Shown here one piece after another: positions 24,704 through 33,715 of a stretch of 64,000 bases of DNA. Made by a program: the position numbers and the translations under genes. Location: contig UQWL01000001.1 of assembly GCA_900544715.1 (NCBI GenBank), forward strand, positions 248,001 through 312,000, in the 5' to 3' direction. How positions within the stretch are numbered: the first letter of the stretch is position 1; the number at the start of each line of letters is the position of its first letter. The notes beneath the pieces were generated by a model, which had not been told where the DNA came from, did no database searches, and saw only the letters and a program-made list of their open reading frames with translations. Origin of the DNA: an uncultured Oscillospiraceae bacterium (lineage in GTDB: Bacteria; Bacillota; Clostridia; Oscillospirales; Acutalibacteraceae).

Positions 24704-26058
24704 CGCAGCAGGAAACGAAACCGGCGGGCAAGGCGCTCAGGGCCCGCATCGTCAAGCAGGGCAAGAAGCCCCTGCTGATTTTCTGCATCATTCTGGCGGC
24801 GCTGTATTGCTGCTATCAGCTTTATCAGTGGCGCGTTCCGAGTGTGAAAACCGAAGTGGCATTGGAGCAGAGCGTATACAATGCCGTGGATGCAGAGGTT
24901 TTCGTCGTCCGGGATGAATACATTCTATCCAACACTGCCTCCGGGAAGGTGATCCCACTGGTGGAGGATGGCAAGCGGGTTGCGAAGGGCGATGTGGTCG
25001 CCATGGTGTTCCGCAACGATGAAGACGCTGCAAATTACCTGCGCGCTCGGGAGCTGGAAAGCCAGATCAGCCATTATCAGCAGCTCGCAAAGCATCTCTC
25101 GGCAGCCTCTGATATCAACGCCCTGAATGAAGAGGCTTTTTCCATTTTGCTTGACAGCTTGGATACGGCGGGGAGCGGGCAATTCAGCAAATTCGGCGAC
25201 CGGATGGAGGAACTGGGGGATTTGATGACCCGCCGCCAACTGACCATGGGGGAGGAGATCGATTTTGATTCCATGATCTCCGCACTTCAAGCGGAACGCA
25301 GCGGCATCTCATTGGATGAAAGCGCTTATACCAAGATTACGGCGGAGCGCTCCGGCTACTATATCAGCAGCACGGATGGGCTGGAGGGGGCGCTTTCCTA
25401 TGGCAAGGTTGCCTCTACCACGCAGGAAATGCTTCAAAAGGCGCTGGAGGAAAAGGCACAGCCGGCCACCGGCGGCGTGGGCAAGATGGTGGACAGCTTC
25501 GATTGGTATCTGCTCTGTGCAATCGATGAAAAGCAGGCGCTTCAGTTTGAGCAGGGAGATAGCATTATGGTGCGCATGCCCTTCAGCGCGGCGGGAGAAT
25601 TCAAGGCCGAGGTGGAGCATGTCGCCCAAGGTGAGAATGGGAAAAATATGGTCACCCTAAAGTGTAACCTGATGAATGAAACCTTTGCAAACCTGCGGCA
25701 GGAGACGGCACAGCTTGTGATGAACGTCACCGTTTATTACGCCAAACCGCAGGCGGAGGGGGAGCCAGAGGAGCAGGAGGCACCGAAGCCCAAGCAGTAT
25801 GTTGTGGATAAGGGCATACGCGTCAGCGGCAGCGCGGTGCGCGTGGTTGACGGGGAAAAGGGCGTTTATGTCCGGCGCGGAAATGTGGCCCGCTTCCGCA
25901 AGCTGAATATTGTATATTCCGACCAGACCTATGTGATTTCCGCTACGGCCAGCCAGGACGGCGAGCCGATTGTGGATGATCCGGGCAATTATCTCAAGCA
26001 ATATGACGAGGTCATATTAGAAGGGAAGGATTTATATGATGGAAAAATCATCGACTGA
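24700..26058 (+). CDS. HlyD-like membrane-anchored protein
   Basis: A 452-residue protein with a short cytoplasmic N-terminus, one transmembrane helix at about residues 24-42, and an extracytoplasmic remainder. After the helix, VFVVRDEYILSNTASGKVIPLVEDGKRVAKGDVVAMVF is the lipoyl-like half-motif of HlyD/biotinyl-lipoyl proteins. A helical hairpin follows (about residues 125-215), then a second beta part. Membrane-fusion proteins of this fold usually work with an exporter, but none is nearby. Its conserved-looking position before the PLP-homeostasis, sepF and divIVA genes suggests an envelope or division role. It starts on the miaA stop (ATGA). Confidence 0.75.
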   Translation: MTQQETKPAGKALRARIVKQGKKPLLIFCIILAALYCCYQLYQWRVPSVKTEVALEQSVYNAVDAEVFVVRDEYILSNTASGKVIPLVEDGKRVAKGDVVAMVFRNDEDAANYLRARELESQISHYQQLAKHLSAASDINALNEEAFSILLDSLDTAGSGQFSKFGDRMEELGDLMTRRQLTMGEEIDFDSMISALQAERSGISLDESAYTKITAERSGYYISSTDGLEGALSYGKVASTTQEMLQKALEEKAQPATGGVGKMVDSFDWYLLCAIDEKQALQFEQGDSIMVRMPFSAAGEFKAEVEHVAQGENGKNMVTLKCNLMNETFANLRQETAQLVMNVTVYYAKPQAEGEPEEQEAPKPKQYVVDKGIRVSGSAVRVVDGEKGVYVRRGNVARFRKLNIVYSDQTYVISATASQDGEPIVDDPGNYLKQYDEVILEGKDLYDGKIID

Positions 26059-26761
26059 CCCGCGCTTTGCGCAGATCACGGAAAACTACAAGCGCATCCG
26101 GGAGAATATTGCGGCCTCCGCGGAGAAAAGCGGCAGGGCGCCGGGCGATATTCGCTTCATGGCGGTGACCAAAACGGTTGAGCCTGTCTATATCAATCAC
26201 GCCCTTTCCCTTGGGATCAGCCTGATCGGTGAAAACAAGGTGCAGGAATATTTGGGCAAACGGGAATACCTCAACCTCGCGCATTGCGAAAAGCATCTGA
26301 TCGGGCATTTGCAAACGAATAAGGCGCGCCAGATCGTGGGCGAGGTGGATATGATCGAATCAGTTGACAGCCTGCGCCTTGCGCAGGAGATCAGCCGCCA
26401 GTCCGTCAAGCGGGAGATCATCACGCCCGTGCTGTTGGAGATCAACATCGGCGGGGAAGAGAGCAAAACCGGCATGGCTCCGGAAGAGCTGGAGGAAACG
26501 GCCTGCGCCATTGCGCAAATACCGGGTATTCAGGTGCGCGGCCTCATGGCGATACCGCCTATCTGTGAAAAAGAATCGGTTTTGCGCGGATTTTTTTCTG
26601 ATATGCATAGATTCTTTGTTGACATGAAGGCAAAAAAAATAGATAATATCAATATGGACATTCTTTCAATGGGCATGTCCGGCGATTATGTCCAAGCCAT
26701 TGAAGAGGGGGCCAATTTGGTCCGTGTCGGCTCCGCGCTGTTTGGCGCGCGGGTCTATTAA
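26036..26761 (+). CDS. YggS/PLPBP-family pyridoxal-phosphate homeostasis protein
   Basis: A 241-residue single-domain TIM-barrel protein of the YggS family. The PLP lysine lies in MAVTKTVEP; GENKVQEYLGK, HLIGHLQTNKAR, SVDSLRLA, LLEINIGGEESKTG, MGMSGDYVQAIEEGANLVRVGSALFG are family blocks. It binds PLP and balances vitamin B6 and amino-acid pools; in Gram-positives the gene commonly lies just before sepF, as here. AAGGGAAGGA precedes two adjacent ATGs (26036, 26039). It overlaps the HlyD-like gene by 23 bases, showing coupling. Confidence 0.95.
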   Translation: MMEKSSTDPRFAQITENYKRIRENIAASAEKSGRAPGDIRFMAVTKTVEPVYINHALSLGISLIGENKVQEYLGKREYLNLAHCEKHLIGHLQTNKARQIVGEVDMIESVDSLRLAQEISRQSVKREIITPVLLEINIGGEESKTGMAPEELEETACAIAQIPGIQVRGLMAIPPICEKESVLRGFFSDMHRFFVDMKAKKIDNINMDILSMGMSGDYVQAIEEGANLVRVGSALFGARVY

Positions 26762-26776
26762 AAAGCCAGGAGGTTT

Positions 26777-27262
26777 ATGAATATGAGCTTTATGGAAAAA
26801 ATCAAGCAGATCGTCAATGTGGACGAGGACAACTACTATGATAATGACGCCGTAGAAGAAGACTACGAAGAATATGACGATTACGACACCGGCAGGGAAG
26901 AAGAGGAAGAGGAGCCGGCACGCCCCGCGCGTGAGCCGCGTGCCGAGGCGAACCCCAACCGCGTTGTGCGCATCAGCAATGCCTCTTCCCAGCTGCAGGT
27001 TGTGCTTGTAAAGCCTGACCGTTTCGACGATGTGACCGGCATTGCCGACCATGTGAACGGCAAGCGCACGGTTGTGCTGAATCTCGAATCCGCCAACCGG
27101 GAAACTTCTCGCCGCCTGCTCGATTTTCTCAGCGGCGTGGCCTATGCCAACGGCGGCTCGATCAGCCCTCTGGCGAACAATACGTATATCATCGTCCCCT
27201 TCAATGTCGATTTTACCGGTGATTTGGCCGATGAGTTGGAGAATAACGGCGTTTTCTTTTAA
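26777..27262 (+). CDS. sepF: Cell-division protein SepF
   Basis: A 161-residue protein. The N-terminal MSFMEKIKQIV amphipathic helix can bind membrane; residues about 15-50 are a strongly acidic Asp/Glu/Tyr linker; the C-terminal SepF domain has the blocks VVLVKPDRFDD, GKRTVVLNLES, and RLLDFLSGVAYANGG. SepF forms rings that anchor FtsZ to the membrane. AGGAGG at 26768-26773 sits nine bases before a second in-frame ATG at 26783, which is probably the real start. Upstream and downstream neighbours fit a Gram-positive division cluster. Confidence 0.96.
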   Translation: MNMSFMEKIKQIVNVDEDNYYDNDAVEEDYEEYDDYDTGREEEEEEPARPAREPRAEANPNRVVRISNASSQLQVVLVKPDRFDDVTGIADHVNGKRTVVLNLESANRETSRRLLDFLSGVAYANGGSISPLANNTYIIVPFNVDFTGDLADELENNGVFF

Positions 27263-27304
27263 TGGGAAACGCTGTATCAAATTCAATATGGAGGATGAAA
27301 TGCG

Positions 27305-28423
27305 ATGCTAACGCCGCAGCAGGTGAAAAATCATCGCTTCCAGCTCGGCTCCCGCGGCACTTACCGCGCGGAAGAGGTGGATGCGTTCGTCCAGGAGTTG
27401 GCCGCTTCTTTTGAAGAGGCTTATACGCAGAATGAAGCATTGCTGAAAAAAATCAGCCTTCTGGCGGATAAGGTGGAAGAATACCGCAGGGATGAGGATA
27501 CGATCCGCTCGGCCCTGCTCGTTGCGCAGCGCACGGCGGATCAGGTGGTGCGCGAGGCAAAGGAGAAGGCAGAAGCCTGTATCGCCGGGGCGGAAAGCCA
27601 GGCGAAGGCTTTAGAAGAAGAAGCCAACGCCCGTTCCGGCCAGGTGATGCAGGAGGCGTCCGACCGGGCGCAGACGCTCACGCGCGAGGTGGACGCCCGC
27701 GTCAGCGCCCTATTAAACGATGCATCGGCTAAGGCGGAAAGCCTGGTTGGAGAAGCACAGGCCAAGGCCGACCGTTTGGTGGAGGAAGCTGGCCGCAACG
27801 CGCAGGAAAATTTGGCCCAGCTGCGTGAGGAGACAGAGCGCGAAAGCCTGCTGCTTGATCAAACGCGCGGCGCGGTCAGTGAATTCCGGGCAAACCTGAT
27901 TGCCATGTATAAAGAGCATATTGAGCTGATCAACCGCCTGCCCATCCTGCCGGAGGGCACCGCTGTGCAAGCGCCGCTTTCAAAGCCTGAAGAGGTGCTG
28001 ACCGATGAGGCGCAGCAGCCGCAGGAGCCGGAAACAGAAGCACAGCCGCAGGAGAATGCTGCCGATGCCCCCGTTGTCGCAGGCACGGTGGAGGAAGTAG
28101 TGCCCCCAGAGGAAGCAGAGGAGCCCCGGGCCGCTGAAAGCGCCCCGGAAGAGGAGGCAGTTGCCGCTTCGGCAGAAGATCCGCTGGAGGAAGAGCCTTT
28201 TGCGCAGCCCGACGGGCCGATGGGCCAGTTCCGCACCGTTTACAGCGAGGAGGAAGCATCGCCGGATGATTCCGGGGAGGGGGCGCAGCTCACCATGGGC
28301 GAGCCGGGCTTTCACCTGAATCTTGAGGAAGTTGCTGATGACGAGCCGGAGCCGATCCCTGTTTCCAGCGTAGCCGGAGAGGATGGCGTCCCGTCCTTTG
28401 AGGGATTCTTCCGCAAAAAATAA
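27305..28423 (+). CDS. divIVA: DivIVA-domain protein with long acidic tail
   Basis: A 372-residue protein. Residues 1-60 form the DivIVA domain (LTPQQVKNHRFQLGSRGTYRAEEVDAFV); a long coiled coil covers about residues 30-210 with repeated Ala/Glu/Gln heptads; residues about 220-372 are an unstructured Glu/Pro/Ala-rich tail. DivIVA senses curved membrane and organises the pole or septum. The tail is much longer than in Bacillus DivIVA and may be a partner-docking region. The ATG at 27305 lies shortly after GGAGGATG. A terminator-like hairpin follows. Confidence 0.93.
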   Translation: MLTPQQVKNHRFQLGSRGTYRAEEVDAFVQELAASFEEAYTQNEALLKKISLLADKVEEYRRDEDTIRSALLVAQRTADQVVREAKEKAEACIAGAESQAKALEEEANARSGQVMQEASDRAQTLTREVDARVSALLNDASAKAESLVGEAQAKADRLVEEAGRNAQENLAQLREETERESLLLDQTRGAVSEFRANLIAMYKEHIELINRLPILPEGTAVQAPLSKPEEVLTDEAQQPQEPETEAQPQENAADAPVVAGTVEEVVPPEEAEEPRAAESAPEEEAVAASAEDPLEEEPFAQPDGPMGQFRTVYSEEEASPDDSGEGAQLTMGEPGFHLNLEEVADDEPEPIPVSSVAGEDGVPSFEGFFRKK

Positions 28424-28469
28424 AGCATTATCAGAAAAAATAAACAACGCAGAATGCGTCCCAAAACGG

Positions 28470-28517
28470 AGAGGCAGGGGCGGCTGGATGATGCAGCGGC
28501 CCCTGCCCTCTGTTTTT
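28470..28517 (+). terminator. Terminator between divIVA and lspA
   Basis: AGAGGCAGGGGC (28470-28481) pairs with GCCCCTGCCCTCT (28499-28511) with one bulged base. GTTTTT follows. It may be partial, because lspA has no obvious promoter of its own. Confidence 0.75.
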
Positions 28518-28552
28518 GGGCTTGTTTTCTGCGGGAAGAAGGAGTGGGGCGT

Positions 28553-29113
28553 TTGCTTCAATTTTTTTCCCTTTTGACCGTAGGGCTGCTCGTGTGTATC
28601 GATCAACTGATTAAAATCATCATTAAGCTGTGGTTGGAACCGCTTCAAAATGTGCCTGTGATCTCCAACGTGCTGCATTTGATTTATGTGGAAAACACAG
28701 GCGCTGCCTTTGGCGTGTTCAAGGGCAGCGCGGTGGTGATGGGTGTGCTTTCCAGCGTGATTTTTATTGCGGGCATTTACCTGATCGTCAGCAAAAAGCT
28801 GAACACGGCCTTTTCCCAAAATAAATTTGACATCGGCCTTTCCTATGCCACGGTGATCCTGATCCTGAGCGGCGGATTGGGCAATTTTGTCGATCGCATT
28901 TTTCGCCATTATGTAGTGGATTTTATCGCGCCGGTTTTCATCAATTTTCCAGTTTTCAACTTTGCAGATTGCCTGATTACAGTGGGCCTCGTGCTGTTTA
29001 TCATCTGGGTTGCCCGCTATTGCCTGGAGATCAAGCGGCTGGAAGCGCAGGAGAAACAACAGGAGGAACTGAAACGCAGGCAGCAGAATCAGGCGGAGAA
29101 GCACGATGATTGA
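28553..29113 (+). CDS. lspA: Lipoprotein signal peptidase (signal peptidase II)
   Basis: A 186-residue protein with four transmembrane helices. The catalytic aspartates lie in LGNFVDRI and FNFADCLITVG, and VENTGAAFGVF is the conserved substrate-site loop. It removes signal peptides of lipoproteins such as the pair at 6524-7825. The TTG at 28553 is chosen because GAAGGAG ends about nine bases upstream; an upstream in-frame ATG at 28454 would place the terminator hairpin inside the gene. The C-terminal tail is charged (KRRQQNQAEKHDD). It overlaps rluD by eight bases. Confidence 0.95.
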   Translation: MLQFFSLLTVGLLVCIDQLIKIIIKLWLEPLQNVPVISNVLHLIYVENTGAAFGVFKGSAVVMGVLSSVIFIAGIYLIVSKKLNTAFSQNKFDIGLSYATVILILSGGLGNFVDRIFRHYVVDFIAPVFINFPVFNFADCLITVGLVLFIIWVARYCLEIKRLEAQEKQQEELKRRQQNQAEKHDD

Positions 29114-30041
29114 CGCATTGCTGTTTTCCATCCCGCCGGAGTTGGATGGCGAGCGTGTGGATCGGGCGGTTTCTCAACTGGTGGAGGGCCTGAGCCGTTC
29201 TGCCGTGCAGCGGCTGATCGAAGAGGGGAATATTATTAAAAACCGGCAGCCCGTTTCGAAAAATGACCGGGTCAAAGCGGGCGACAGCGTCCGCGTTGCC
29301 ATGCGGGAGCCGCGTACGATCGAGGCCCAACCGCAGGAAATCCGGTTGGATATTCGCTATGAGGATGACGACCTGCTGGTGGTCAATAAGCCAAAGGGCA
29401 TGGTGGTGCACCCGGCGCCCGGAAACCCGGACGGCACGCTCGTGAACGCACTGCTTTATCACTGCGGGGCAAGCCTTTCCGGTATCAACGGCATGATCCG
29501 CCCCGGCATTGTCCACCGCATTGATAAGGATACGAGCGGCCTGCTGGTGGTAGCTAAAAATGATTTTGCGCATGCGTCGCTTGCCCGCCAGATCAAGGAG
29601 CATACCTTTACTAGGGAATACAGCGCTGTTGTGCATGGGCGATTGAAGGAGCTCTCCGGCACGGTGGATGCGCCTATTGGCCGTCATCCCACCAAGCGCA
29701 AGCAAATGGCTGTGACAGACCGCCATTCCCGCAACGCGGTGACTCATTATGAAACCGTCGCGGAGTTCGACGGCTTTACGCAGATCCGCGTGCGGCTGGA
29801 AACGGGGCGCACCCATCAGATTCGTGTGCACATGGCCTATATCGGCCACCCGGTGGCGGGGGACCCGGTTTACGGCCCGAAAAAGAGCGCGCCCGGGCTG
29901 GATGGACAATGCCTGCACGCGGGGCTGATCGGATTTCGCCATCCGCGGGATGGGCGATATTTGGAGGTGGCGAGCGAGCTTCCCCCTTATTTCACCGCAT
30001 TTTTAAGGAGGATTGGGAAATATGACGCAGACAAAGATTGA
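29106..30041 (+). CDS. rluD: Large-subunit rRNA pseudouridine synthase, RluD family
   Basis: A 311-residue protein. An S4 RNA-binding domain occupies about residues 14-75 (ERVDRAVSQLVEGLSRSAVQRLIEEG). The catalytic domain has the aspartate in HRIDKDTSGLLVV, plus NKPKGMVVHPAPGN and the conserved ETGRTHQIRVHM. RluD-family enzymes make pseudouridines in helix 69 of 23S rRNA; the exact sites are inferred. lspA followed by rluD is a common Firmicutes order and the two overlap here. The end overlaps the next gene. Confidence 0.95.
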   Translation: MIDALLFSIPPELDGERVDRAVSQLVEGLSRSAVQRLIEEGNIIKNRQPVSKNDRVKAGDSVRVAMREPRTIEAQPQEIRLDIRYEDDDLLVVNKPKGMVVHPAPGNPDGTLVNALLYHCGASLSGINGMIRPGIVHRIDKDTSGLLVVAKNDFAHASLARQIKEHTFTREYSAVVHGRLKELSGTVDAPIGRHPTKRKQMAVTDRHSRNAVTHYETVAEFDGFTQIRVRLETGRTHQIRVHMAYIGHPVAGDPVYGPKKSAPGLDGQCLHAGLIGFRHPRDGRYLEVASELPPYFTAFLRRIGKYDADKD

Positions 30042-30879
30042 GCCAGAAGCAAAAAAGGATTTTTCCAGCTGGCTGGTGGTTTCCGATATCGATGGCACGC
30101 TGAATAATAAACTGCGTCGGCTTCCCAAACGCAACTTGGAGGCGATTACGCATTTTGTCTGTGATCTGGGCGGGCATTTCACACTGGCCTCCGGGCGGAA
30201 TGTCATATCGCTCAAAAAGCATTTCGACCGCCTGCCGATTGCATCTACGCCTGCAATCGTCATGAATGGCGCGGGAATCTATGATTTTCAGAAAGACGAG
30301 ATGATCTGGTTTCGCCCCATCAGTGCGCGCGGAGAGGAAATCACCAGGCTGGTGCTTGAAAAATTCCCGTTGGTAGAGGCTTCAGTGTTCACGAGGGATT
30401 TTATCTATCTGCTGCATCCGCGCATTTTTGCACCTGCTCAGATGATGGTGGATCATCTGCCGCATGAGCGGTGCGCTCGCTTTGAGGAGGTGCCATCAGG
30501 CGATTGGGGGAAGGTGATTTTTTATGGGCTTCCCTATCAGATGAAGCAGGTGGTTCGTTTTATTGATTCGTTGGAGGAGCGCCAGACGAATTTTATAGCC
30601 TCCTCCATTTCCACCTATGAGATGCTGGCCGAGGGCGTGCACAAAGGCACGGCGATCAGGGCGCTGAGTGAAATGCTGGGCGTCCCCTACGATCATACGG
30701 CGGCAATCGGCGACTATTTCAATGATTTTGATATGCTCAAATCGGTATTTCTGCCTGCGGCCTGCGGCCAGGCGCCTAAAGCAGTGCACGCCGTTGCCAA
30801 ATTCCATGCCTGCCATTGCAATCGAGGCGCGGTGGGGGATTTTTTGGAGTATATTGAGCGCACCTATGGCGAAGCATGA
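30022..30879 (+). CDS. HAD-superfamily (Cof-type) phosphatase
   Basis: A 285-residue protein with HAD motifs: VVSDIDGTLNN (nucleophile Asp and acid/base Asp), a threonine/serine motif II region TLASGRN, and GDYFNDFDML (motif IV) with an upstream lysine in EGVHKGTAIRAL. The cap type is that of Cof/sugar-phosphate phosphatases; the substrate is unknown. AAGGAGGA at 30005-30012 puts the ATG at 30022 nine bases away; a TTG at 30013 would sit on the ribosome site. It overlaps rluD by 20 bases and closes the run. Confidence 0.88.
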   Translation: MTQTKIEPEAKKDFSSWLVVSDIDGTLNNKLRRLPKRNLEAITHFVCDLGGHFTLASGRNVISLKKHFDRLPIASTPAIVMNGAGIYDFQKDEMIWFRPISARGEEITRLVLEKFPLVEASVFTRDFIYLLHPRIFAPAQMMVDHLPHERCARFEEVPSGDWGKVIFYGLPYQMKQVVRFIDSLEERQTNFIASSISTYEMLAEGVHKGTAIRALSEMLGVPYDHTAAIGDYFNDFDMLKSVFLPAACGQAPKAVHAVAKFHACHCNRGAVGDFLEYIERTYGEA

Positions 30880-31003
30880 TGTCTTGGCAAAACAGCCGAA
30901 AATAATTGCCCAATTGGGAAAATAAAAGGATAAATTTGCTATTTTCTTTAGATTTCAATCATTTTTTTTGAGGATTTTTTCTAATCTTTTTTCGTATTTT
31001 CTC

Positions 31004-31032
31004 TTTACAAGCGTAGGATTTTATCGGATAAT
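31004..31032 (+). promoter_or_regulatory. Promoter of the split transketolase genes
   Basis: TTTACA (31004-31009) and GATAAT (31027-31032) are 17 bases apart. The leader of about 100 bases contains an imperfect inverted repeat (CACGGGCTTGAAAAA with TTTTTCAGGCCGTG, about 31051-31081) not followed by a T-run. Confidence 0.55.
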
Positions 31033-31138
31033 AGAATAGATTTCAGGAGGCACGGGCTTGAAAAAGCTTTTTCAGGCCGTGGCTTTGCGCGTTTTAGGCT
31101 GCAAAGGTGCTGCCTCTCATAGAAAGGAATGGTCATAA

Positions 31139-31984
31139 ATGGATACGCAAGCGAAAAAACAGCTCAAAATGACCGCCTGCAAGGTCCGTATGGGCGTCAT
31201 TGAAGAAACCTTCCAGGCAAAGTCCGGCCATCCGGGCGGGTCGCTTTCTGTCGCGGATCTCCTGACGTACCTCTATTTCAAGGAGATGAATATCGACCCT
31301 GCACAGCCGAAGATGGAAACGCGCGACCGCTTCGTCCTCTCCAAAGGCCACACAGCCCCCGCGCTCTATGCGGTGATGGCGCAGCGCGGCTATTTTCCGG
31401 AGGAGGAGCTGAAATCTCTACGCAAAGTCGGCTCCCGTTTGCAGGGGCATCCGAGCATGAAGCTCCTGCCCGGGATCGATATGAGCACAGGCTCCCTGGG
31501 ACAGGGCATTTCGGCTGCCGTTGGCATGGCGCTCGGCTCGAAATATGACAAGAAGGGCTTCCGGGTTTACACCGTGCTCGGCGACGGCGAGCTGGAAGAG
31601 GGCCAGGTTTGGGAGGCTGCAATGTTCGCGGCTGCCAAAAAGCTCGATAATCTTGTTGCAATCGTCGATAACAACAATCTTCAAATTGACGGCTCTGTGG
31701 AAGAGGTTAACTCCCCGTATCCAATTCCGGAAAAATTTGTGGCTTTTGGCTGGAATGTGATTGAAATTGATGGCCACTGCTTTGATGATATAGAGGCCGC
31801 TCTGCAGGCTGCCCGCGCATGCGAGGGCAAGCCCACTGCGATCATTGCAACAACCATCAAGGGCAAGGGTGTTTCCTTCATGGAGAATCAATGCGCATGG
31901 CACGGCACTGCGCCGAATGCGGAGCAGTACGAGCTGGCGATGAATGAATTGAAGGCCGCATTGGCGGAATTGGAGGCGGAATAA
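31139..31984 (+). CDS. Transketolase, N-terminal (ThDP-binding) subunit
   Basis: A 281-residue protein equal to the first half of transketolase: SGHPGGSLSVADLLTYLYF, SKGHTAPALYAVMA, GSLGQGISAAVGMALGSK, and the thiamine-diphosphate motif GDGELEEGQVWEAAMFAA...NN. With its partner it moves two-carbon units between sugar phosphates in the non-oxidative pentose pathway. Splitting over two genes is usual in many anaerobes and archaea. AGAAAGGAATGG precedes the ATG. The partner starts one base after its stop. Confidence 0.95.
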   Translation: MDTQAKKQLKMTACKVRMGVIEETFQAKSGHPGGSLSVADLLTYLYFKEMNIDPAQPKMETRDRFVLSKGHTAPALYAVMAQRGYFPEEELKSLRKVGSRLQGHPSMKLLPGIDMSTGSLGQGISAAVGMALGSKYDKKGFRVYTVLGDGELEEGQVWEAAMFAAAKKLDNLVAIVDNNNLQIDGSVEEVNSPYPIPEKFVAFGWNVIEIDGHCFDDIEAALQAARACEGKPTAIIATTIKGKGVSFMENQCAWHGTAPNAEQYELAMNELKAALAELEAE

Positions 31985-31985
31985 G

Positions 31986-32933
31986 ATGGCAGAGGTAATC
32001 AAAAAGGCGACGCGCGACGGCTATGGCAATGCGCTTGTCGAACTGGCTGAAAAATATGACAACCTGATCGTGATGGATGCCGACCTTGCGGCGGCGACCA
32101 AAACCGGAGTGTTCAAAAAAGCCTATCCCGATCAATTTTTTGATGCAGGCATTGCGGAATGCAACCTCATGGGCGTTGCGGCGGGCCTTGCCACAACGGG
32201 CCATTTGGTGTTTGCCTCTTCGTTTGCCATGTTTGCGGCGGGCCGTGCGTTTGAGCAGGTGCGCAATACGATCGGCTATCCACATGTCAATGTAAAGATC
32301 GGTGCGACGCACGCCGGCATCTCCGTGGGCGAAGATGGCGCGAGCCATCAGTGCTGCGAGGATATTGCCCTGATGCGCACGATCCCAGGCATGGTCATCA
32401 TCAACCCGGCGGATGATATGGAAGCGCGCGCGGCCGTGTTTGCCGCTGCGGAATATGACGGCCCCGTTTACCTGCGCTTTGGCCGCCTGGCGGTGCCGCG
32501 CATTTTCGATAAAACCTATTCCTTTGAGATCGGTAAGGCCGTTCAACTCCGTGACGGCGAGGATGTCACGATCATCGCTACCGGCCTGATGGTCAATGAG
32601 GCGCTGATGGCGCAGGAGGAGCTGGTGAAGGAGGGCGTGAGCGCCCGCGTCATCAATATGGCGACCATCAAGCCGATTGATCGTGACTGCATCATTGCGG
32701 CCGCGAAGGAAACGGGCGCGATTGTCACAGCGGAGGAGCACAGCATCATTGGCGGCCTTGGCTCCGCGGTGGCAGAGATCGTGAGCGAAACGGTGCCGGT
32801 GCCTGTGGTGCGCGTGGGCGTGGAGGATACGTTCGGTTGCTCCGGTCCGGCGGTAGAGCTGCTGCATGTGTTTGGCCTTGATGCGGCCAACATTGTGGAG
32901 AAGGCTCACAAGGCAATTGCGCTGAAAGCGTAG
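31986..32933 (+). CDS. Transketolase, C-terminal (pyrimidine-binding) subunit
   Basis: A 315-residue protein matching the second half of transketolase: DADLAAATKTGVFKKAYPDQFFDAGIAE with the catalytic Glu, then ATTGHLVFASSFAMFA, GEDGASHQCCEDIALMRTIP, and a C-terminal transketolase domain with VTAEEHSIIGGLGSAV. It completes the active site of the 31139 gene product. Tight spacing guarantees co-translation. Its leading neighbour and its terminator pair mark a two-gene operon. Confidence 0.95.
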   Translation: MAEVIKKATRDGYGNALVELAEKYDNLIVMDADLAAATKTGVFKKAYPDQFFDAGIAECNLMGVAAGLATTGHLVFASSFAMFAAGRAFEQVRNTIGYPHVNVKIGATHAGISVGEDGASHQCCEDIALMRTIPGMVIINPADDMEARAAVFAAAEYDGPVYLRFGRLAVPRIFDKTYSFEIGKAVQLRDGEDVTIIATGLMVNEALMAQEELVKEGVSARVINMATIKPIDRDCIIAAAKETGAIVTAEEHSIIGGLGSAVAEIVSETVPVPVVRVGVEDTFGCSGPAVELLHVFGLDAANIVEKAHKAIALKA

Positions 32934-32944
32934 GGATTTCTGAA

Positions 32945-33029
32945 AAAACGGTTGATAAGCAAACGTCAGCCGTTTTATCATAATAAGAAGGGCGGAGGGG
33001 CCTGCTGGTGCTGGCTCCTCTGTTTTTTT
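32945..33029 (+). terminator. Two terminator hairpins after the transketolase genes
   Basis: The first is AAAACGGTTGA (32945-32955) with TCAGCCGTTTT (32966-32976), one wobble pair. The second is GAGGGGCC (32995-33002) with GGCTCCTC (33013-33020), followed by TGTTTTTTT. The second is the stronger one. Confidence 0.75.
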
Positions 33030-33079
33030 CAAAAAGATGGAATTGATACAAGCTTTTTGCACGCTGGGGGATCGAAAAA

Positions 33080-33589
33080 ATGAAAAATATTGTACTGATC
33101 GGCATGCCTGCATGTGGGAAAAGTACGATCGGCGTCATTCTGGCGAAGACGATGGGCATCGGCTTCCTGGATACGGATTTACTGTTGCAGCAACGCGAGG
33201 GCAAGCGGCTGCAAGAGATCATTGATGGGCACGGGCTGCCGTATTTTCTGCGTGTGGAATCGCATGCGATTCAAAGCATCGATTGCCGCGATACGGTAAT
33301 CGCTACGGGCGGGAGCGCTGTTTACAGTGAAATTGCCATGCGCCACCTGCACCTGAGCAGCATCCTGATTTATTTACAACTGCCGTATGAGGAGATTGAG
33401 CATAGGCTCGATAATATCAAAACGCGGGGCGTTGCCATGGAAAAGGGCGAATCTCTCTATTCGCTTTATCAGGAGCGTGCGCCGTTGTATGAAAAGTGGG
33501 CCGATCTTATCATTGATGCGGCGGGCCAAACGGCAGAGCAGACGGTGGAGGCCATTTTGGAAGCCATCGGAGATGAAAACGGGAATTGA
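33080..33589 (+). CDS. aroK: Shikimate kinase
   Basis: A 169-residue P-loop kinase. GMPACGKST is the Walker A motif; FLDTDLLLQ carries the shikimate-binding Asp; ATGGSAVY is the conserved Gly-Gly segment, and a lid region (YEEIEHRLDNIKTRGVAMEKGESLYSL) contains the expected arginines. It phosphorylates shikimate in aromatic amino-acid synthesis; DAHP synthase of the same pathway is at 60728 in this window. The length is normal. GGGGGATCG lies before the ATG, and a terminator follows. Confidence 0.9.
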   Translation: MKNIVLIGMPACGKSTIGVILAKTMGIGFLDTDLLLQQREGKRLQEIIDGHGLPYFLRVESHAIQSIDCRDTVIATGGSAVYSEIAMRHLHLSSILIYLQLPYEEIEHRLDNIKTRGVAMEKGESLYSLYQERAPLYEKWADLIIDAAGQTAEQTVEAILEAIGDENGN

Positions 33590-33601
33590 TCAACAAAAAG
33601 C

Positions 33602-33623
33602 GGGGCGCAATGCGCCCCTTTTG
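33602..33623 (+). terminator. Terminator after shikimate kinase
   Basis: GGGGCGC/GCGCCCC (33602-33608 with 33612-33618) with an AAT loop is followed by TTTTGC. Confidence 0.8.
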
Positions 33624-33715
33624 CTTTGACAGGCCCGAAAGGGACGGGAAAGCCGTTACCGGCCGTGGCCCTATAACCCGCTGTAAGGGAAAAAAGAGGA
33701 TAAGAGGGGTCGTCT

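Noticed and set aside
27980..29131. 383-codon leftward frame across divIVA tail and lspA
   Set aside because: It runs over a terminator and two genes with clear homology; the translated sequence is low-complexity Leu/Arg/His.
31051..31081. Inverted repeat before the transketolase genes as a riboswitch or terminator
   Set aside because: The arms pair imperfectly, no T-run follows, and I recognise no aptamer motif such as a thiamine box.
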